DNA of 9,028 bases, taken from a bacterium (GTDB lineage Bacteria > Desulfobacterota > GWC2-55-46). Shown here piece by piece: positions 5,526 through 9,028 of the stretch; the first letter of the stretch is position 1; each line of letters starts with the position of its first letter. The stretch spans positions 1 to 9,028 of the forward strand of contig DAIDBB010000187.1 of assembly GCA_027310325.1 (NCBI GenBank). Direction: 5' to 3'. A program made the position numbers and the translations under genes. The notes below the pieces were generated by a model. The model was not told the DNA's origin. It was given only the letters and a program-made list of their open reading frames with translations, and ran no database searches.

Positions 5526-7669
5526 GCCTCGGCCTCGGCTTTTTTAGGCAACTCCCATGTCGCGTAGTCGCACTTGGGATACCTGGAACAGCTGTAGAAG
5601 ACCCTCCCGCGTTTTGTACGGCGCTCAACGAGCATGCCGCCGTCATCGTTGGGGCATGGTATGCCGGTAGTAAGCGGAAGCGTCGTTTTGCAGTCGGGAT
5701 AGTCCGAACAGGCGAGGAACCTGCCGAACCTGCCGCTCTTTACGACCATGGGCTTGCCGCATTTGGGGCACGCGGTCTCCGTCATCTCCTCGACCCTCTC
5801 GACGGGCACCACCCTGCCTTCCTCGTTTACAATAAAGTCCTTGGTATTTTTGCATTCAGGGTATCCTGAGCAAGCGAGGAATTTGCCTTTTCTGCCCCAC
5901 TTTATGACCATCATCTTCCCGCACTTCTCGCATGCGATGTCGGTGGGCGTCTCCTCGGCCTTGACGTTTTTCATGTCTTTCTTGGCCTTCTCAAGGCTTT
6001 CCTTGAAAGGGCCGTAGAACTCCTTCATGGTGTTCCGCCACTGCATCTTGCCTTCCTCTATCATGTCGAGTTCTTCTTCCATGTGGGCCGTAAAAGCGAC
6101 GTCAAGGATCTCGGGGAAGCTCTGAATAAGAAGGTCGGTGACCATGAACCCTAGCTCCGTCGGCTTCAACTGGTTCTTTTCCTTCTGCACGTATTCCCTT
6201 TCCTGTATGGTCGAGAGTATAGTGGCGTAGGTCGAGGGCCTGCCGATGCCTTTTTCCTCGAGCTCCTTTACAAGCGATGCCTCGGTATACCTCGGGGGAG
6301 GCTGTGTGAAATGCTGCGACGGCGTGAGCCCCGCCAATTTCAGCATATCTTCCTTTTTTAGCGGCGGGAGCTTTTCCTCTTTTTCCTCCTCGACGTCGAC
6401 GCCCTCGACGTAGACGGCCATGAAACCCTGGAACTTTACCGTGGAGCCGGAGGCGTTGAATGTGTAGTTCTTCGCCGCTATCTGGGCCCGTGTCTGGTCT
6501 ATGAGGGCCGGGCTCATCTGGCAGGCAATGAACCTGTTCCATATGAGCTGATAGAGCTTCCACTGGTCCTTCGAGAGGTATTTTTTTACCGACTCCGGAG
6601 GGTACTTGAAATATGTCGGGCGTATCGCCTCGTGGGCGTCCTGCGTCTTCTTCTTGCTCTTGTAAATGTTGGGCTTGCCCGGCAGATAATCGGCGCCCCA
6701 TTTCCCCTTTATGAAGGCCCGCGCAGCCTCTATCGCCTCGTTCGATATCCTGGTTGAGTCGGTCCTCATGTAGGATATGAGCCCCACGGGGCCTTCCTCG
6801 CCTATATCGACTCCCTCGTAGAGCTGCTGAGCGAGCATCATCGTTTTTTTCGCCGAGAAGCCGAGCTTCCTTGAAGCTTCCTGCTGGAGTTTGCTTGTGG
6901 TAAAGGGCGCCGTCGGGTTCCTCTTTACCTCTTTCGTCTCGACTTCGGATACCCTGAACTCGGCGTCCTTGAGCTCCGTCAGGACTTCTTTAGTCTCTTT
7001 TTCGTTATTTAGCTCGATCTTCCTGCCGTCTTTTTTGGCGAGCTTTGCGCTGAACCCCGGCTCTCCGCCGCGTCCCTCGAACTCGGCGGTTATCGACCAG
7101 TATTCCTTCGGGACGAACGCCTGTATCTCCCTTTCCCTGTCGCATATGAGCCTTACGGCAACGGACTGGACCCTGCCGGCGCTGAGCCCCCTTCTTACCT
7201 TGTCCCAGAGTATCGGGCTTACCTGATACCCCACGAGCCGGTCGAGCACGCGCCTGGCCTGCTGTGCGTCGACCTTGTGCTCGTCAAGGACCGTCGGATG
7301 CTCTATCGCCTCCCTTACGGCCTTCTCGGTGATCTCGTTAAAGAGGACCCTCAAGCTCTTCTCCCTTTTCTTGTCGACCTCCTCGGCTATATGCCAGGCT
7401 ATGGCCTCTCCCTCGCGGTCGGGGTCGGGCGCGAGGTATATCCGGTCGGCTTTCTTGCCCGCCTGCTTCAATTCCTTAATGGTATTGGATTTTCCCTTTA
7501 TTATCTCGTAGTGGGGCTCGAATTCTTTTTCGATGTCGACCCCGAGTTTGCTCTTCGGAAGGTCCTTTATGTGCCCGACCGAGGCCAGGACCGTGTAGTC
7601 CTTTCCCAGGAACTTGTTTATCGTCCGCGCCTTGGCGGGCGATTCGACTATGACCAGTGATTTTCCCAT
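5522..7669 (-). CDS. topA: DNA topoisomerase I (type IA)
   Basis: This enzyme relaxes negative supercoils by transient single-strand cleavage through a 5'-phosphotyrosine link. The start chosen at 7669 gives 715 residues beginning MGKSLVIVESPAKA, as in homologues. The same frame runs up to 7786, but that extension is not conserved and would begin upstream of the likely promoter. The Toprim domain carries Glu9 and the acidic set D82, D84, E86 (PDPDREGEA). The active site is GLISYMRTDS with catalytic Tyr300 and Arg302. The C-terminus has zinc ribbons at C580/C583/C600/C606 and C634/C637/C654/C660. A third at C672/C694/C700 has lost one Cys (CPNDDGG, Asp at 675). It is shorter than the E. coli enzyme (about 865) because it carries fewer C-terminal repeats. 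It lies downstream of dprA, a conserved pairing. The ribosome site is weak (AAAGGAAA about 14 nt upstream). The stop is TGA. Confidence 0.97.
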   Translation of the reverse strand: MGKSLVIVESPAKARTINKFLGKDYTVLASVGHIKDLPKSKLGVDIEKEFEPHYEIIKGKSNTIKELKQAGKKADRIYLAPDPDREGEAIAWHIAEEVDKKREKSLRVLFNEITEKAVREAIEHPTVLDEHKVDAQQARRVLDRLVGYQVSPILWDKVRRGLSAGRVQSVAVRLICDREREIQAFVPKEYWSITAEFEGRGGEPGFSAKLAKKDGRKIELNNEKETKEVLTELKDAEFRVSEVETKEVKRNPTAPFTTSKLQQEASRKLGFSAKKTMMLAQQLYEGVDIGEEGPVGLISYMRTDSTRISNEAIEAARAFIKGKWGADYLPGKPNIYKSKKKTQDAHEAIRPTYFKYPPESVKKYLSKDQWKLYQLIWNRFIACQMSPALIDQTRAQIAAKNYTFNASGSTVKFQGFMAVYVEGVDVEEEKEEKLPPLKKEDMLKLAGLTPSQHFTQPPPRYTEASLVKELEEKGIGRPSTYATILSTIQEREYVQKEKNQLKPTELGFMVTDLLIQSFPEILDVAFTAHMEEELDMIEEGKMQWRNTMKEFYGPFKESLEKAKKDMKNVKAEETPTDIACEKCGKMMVIKWGRKGKFLACSGYPECKNTKDFIVNEEGRVVPVERVEEMTETACPKCGKPMVVKSGRFGRFLACSDYPDCKTTLPLTTGIPCPNDDGGMLVERRTKRGRVFYSCSRYPKCDYATWELPKKAEAEA

Positions 7670-7742
7670 ACTCGGCTGTTTTTCCTTTGGAATTTGATCT
7701 GCGTCGTGCCCCGTTTTTTCCTTAAAGATATGTCTTTTTAAG

Positions 7743-7774
7743 CCCTGTATAGGCGGGCGCGCCTGCAAACAGGG
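7743..7774 (-). other. Two-part hairpin at the 5' end of the topA leader
   Basis: CCCTGT (7774-7769, minus strand) pairs with ACAGGG (7748-7743), and inside it AGGCG pairs with CGCCT around a CGCC loop, with a small internal loop (TTGC opposite AT). No T-run follows on either strand, so it is not an intrinsic terminator. It would lie at or near the very start of the topA transcript if the extended -10 element just upstream is used. Confidence 0.4.
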
Positions 7775-7776
7775 GA

Positions 7777-7785
7777 AGTATAACA
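7777..7785 (-). promoter_or_regulatory. Possible extended -10 promoter for topA
   Basis: The minus strand reads TGTTATACT (7785-7777), an extended -10 element (TGn plus TATACT). No good -35 is present at 16-18 bases; a TTGACG lies 30 bases upstream, too far to pair with it. Predicted initiation near 7770 would give topA a leader of about 100 nt and supports the shorter topA start at 7669. Confidence 0.4.
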
Positions 7786-7827
7786 CAAATCTTTTGGGTC
7801 TGCCTTTGGGGCCGTCAATAAGAAATC

Positions 7828-8904
7828 CTAAAACCTCCTCAAAAACATCTTTCCCGGATGTTGTCCTACAAACCCATTGAGCTCCATCTCCAAAAGCGCG
7901 GCCGAGGCGCGAGCGGCGCTCAGCCCGGTTTTTTCTATAAGCCTGTCTATGTGTATAGGCCCGTCTTCAAGGGCCCGCCAGACGAGCGATTCGTCTTCCC
8001 CGAGGTCGGGGGTGCGTCCCTTTTCCACGCGCTGAGAGCATTCAAGCGAAAGCGCGTTCAGGACGTCCTCGGCGTTTTCAACGAGAAAAGCGCCGTCTTT
8101 AATGAGCTTGTTTGTGCCGGAGCTTTTGAGCGAAGAGGCCTGACCGGGGCAGGCAAGCACCTCCCTGTTGTAATCAAGGGCGAACTGCGCCGTCATCAGG
8201 GACCCGCTCTTTAAAGGGGCCTCTATGACCAGGGTGGCCCTCGTCATCCCGCCTATGATCCTGTTCCGCTGCGGGAAGGTATAAGCCGCGGGGGGGGTTG
8301 ACATGGGAAATTCGGATATGACGAGCCCTTTTTTCACTATTTCGTCGTACAGGCGTTTGTTTTCCCTTGGGTACACGATGTCAACGCCTGTCCCCAATAC
8401 AGCTACCGTAAGCCCTCCCGATGAGAGCGCCCCCTTGTGGGCGGCCATATCGCATCCCCTGGCCATTCCGCTTACGACAACGACGCCCATGGCCGCGAGG
8501 TCCCTCGATATGGTCTCGGCCATCCTGAGTCCGTAATGTGTCGGGTGTCTGGTGCCCACAACGGCCACGGCCGTCAGCTTGTCGTCATACATCTCCCCAA
8601 GCGCGTAAAGGAGGCACGGGGGATCGTCGATCTCTTTAAGGAGCTGCGGATATCCTGGGTCGTTATAGGTTATGACCTTTGCCCCGCTATCGCCTATGAG
8701 CCGTAGTTCCTTTTCCACCCAGTCCCAGTCGCTGAATTCCCTCAGGTTCTTCGAGAAAGCGGGCGGATGGCTTTCCGGCGCAATCTTGCCCTGGGCGAAT
8801 ATCTCTTCAGCCTCGCTGAATTCGTTAAGCAGGCCTTTGAGGAGAGGGCCCGGGCCCTTGACCCTCGTCAACGCGAGCCAGTATTTGAGCCTTTTCTCAT
8901 TCAT
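7828..8904 (-). CDS. dprA: DNA-processing protein DprA (Smf)
   Basis: DprA binds incoming single-stranded DNA in the cytoplasm and helps load RecA, chiefly during natural transformation; it is also kept in bacteria not known to transform. The product is 358 residues, normal for the family. After an N-terminal helical region (YWLALTRVKGPGP), the Rossmann-like core begins with VAVVGTRHPTHYG (113-125) and continues with VVSGMARGCDMAAHKGAL (143-160), GTGVDIVYPREN (171-182), FPQRNRIIGGMTRA (210-223), SGSLMTAQFALDYNREVLAC (233-252) and GTNKLIKDGA. Residues from about 300 to the end form the DprA winged-helix domain (IHIDRLIEKTGLSAARASAA). The start at 8904 places the conserved YWLAL motif eight residues in, as in homologues; the ribosome site is weak (GGAAAA about 12 nt upstream). 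Gene order dprA then topA, with a gap of 158 bases, is a familiar bacterial arrangement. Nothing looks truncated. Confidence 0.96.
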   Translation of the reverse strand: MNEKRLKYWLALTRVKGPGPLLKGLLNEFSEAEEIFAQGKIAPESHPPAFSKNLREFSDWDWVEKELRLIGDSGAKVITYNDPGYPQLLKEIDDPPCLLYALGEMYDDKLTAVAVVGTRHPTHYGLRMAETISRDLAAMGVVVVSGMARGCDMAAHKGALSSGGLTVAVLGTGVDIVYPRENKRLYDEIVKKGLVISEFPMSTPPAAYTFPQRNRIIGGMTRATLVIEAPLKSGSLMTAQFALDYNREVLACPGQASSLKSSGTNKLIKDGAFLVENAEDVLNALSLECSQRVEKGRTPDLGEDESLVWRALEDGPIHIDRLIEKTGLSAARASAALLEMELNGFVGQHPGKMFLRRF

Positions 8905-8932
8905 GAGTCTGACATTTTCCAGTGTTTCAATA

Positions 8933-8965
8933 AACAGGGGATGGCGAATCTCGCCATCCCCTGTT
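8933..8965 (-). terminator. Intrinsic terminator, perfect 15-bp stem, possibly bidirectional
   Basis: The arms 8933-8947 and 8951-8965 are perfect reverse complements around the 3-base loop ATC. On the minus strand the stem is followed by TTTATT, and on the plus strand by CTTTTTCTT, so it can act in both directions, and the plus-strand T-run is the better one. The likely client is the minus-strand gene ending at 8996. dprA starts only 28 bases beyond the stem, leaving little room for its own promoter. Confidence 0.85.
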
Positions 8966-8995
8966 CTTTTTCTTATGACCGGACTTTACTGCTCT

Positions 8996-9028
8996 TTATT
9001 TGGAGGAGGCTTCCTTCGCGGCCGGGAC
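8996..9028 (-). CDS. C-terminal end of an unidentified gene (partial)
   Basis: On the minus strand one frame reads VPAAKEASSK and then stops with TAA (8998-8996), just upstream of the strong terminator. Ala/Lys/Ser-rich tails like this are common protein ends. The other two minus frames also stop before the terminator (PNKEQ and SSKVRS endings), so the frame choice rests on composition and position only. Function cannot be judged from ten residues. Confidence 0.35.
   Translation of the reverse strand, partial: VPAAKEASSK

Noticed and set aside
6102..6701. 199-codon minus-strand frame inside topA
   Set aside because: It lies within topA in another frame on the same strand and shows a basic, low-complexity composition typical of a shifted reading of a GC-rich gene.
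7670..7786. Longer topA start at 7786
   Set aside because: The 39 additional residues precede the conserved MGKSLVIVESPAKA start and the codon overlaps the likely promoter.

Overview
The window looks like chromosomal DNA from a free-living, moderately GC-rich Gram-negative-type bacterium. Evidence for this is a bacterial IleRS with the C-terminal zinc knuckle, a lipoprotein signal peptidase, a sensor-kinase/receiver hybrid and a receiver-PilZ regulator. Frequent AUA (Ile) and AGG (Arg) codons inside otherwise GC-rich genes, the dprA-topA pair and the deltaproteobacterial style of PilZ domain suggest a deltaproteobacterial or Nitrospirota-like lineage. That placement is inference only. No mobile element, CRISPR array, tRNA or rRNA was seen.

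Layout, left half (+ strand): bases 1-1175 hold the 3' end of a hybrid histidine kinase whose sensor part lies off the left edge. After a 121-base gap come ileS (1297-4107) and lspA (4086-4571), which overlap by 22 bases and probably form one operon. Right half (- strand, read from right to left): the last codons of an unknown gene (8996-9028), a perfect 15-bp stem terminator (8933-8965), dprA (7828-8904), topA (5522-7669) and a receiver-PilZ response regulator (4587-5330). The two halves converge with only 15 bases between the lspA and PilZ stop codons.

Most of the window is housekeeping: tRNA charging, lipoprotein maturation, handling of incoming ssDNA and supercoil relaxation. The unusual part is the receiver-PilZ gene. 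It reads as one continuous frame of 247 residues, except for an in-frame TGA at 5118-5120 that falls in the middle of the receiver domain. The coding sequence on both sides is intact and in the same frame, so an indel does not explain it. TGA is the normal stop of both lspA and topA, so the code is not globally changed. The TGA sits where receiver domains often carry Cys or Leu, and a small hairpin with a G in its apical loop lies 19-43 nt downstream. The choices are a recent nonsense mutation, a base-call error, or a selenocysteine codon; the sequence alone does not decide. The same gene has a very good sigma70-type promoter whose -35 box overlaps the topA stop codon, followed by a leader of about 160 nt.
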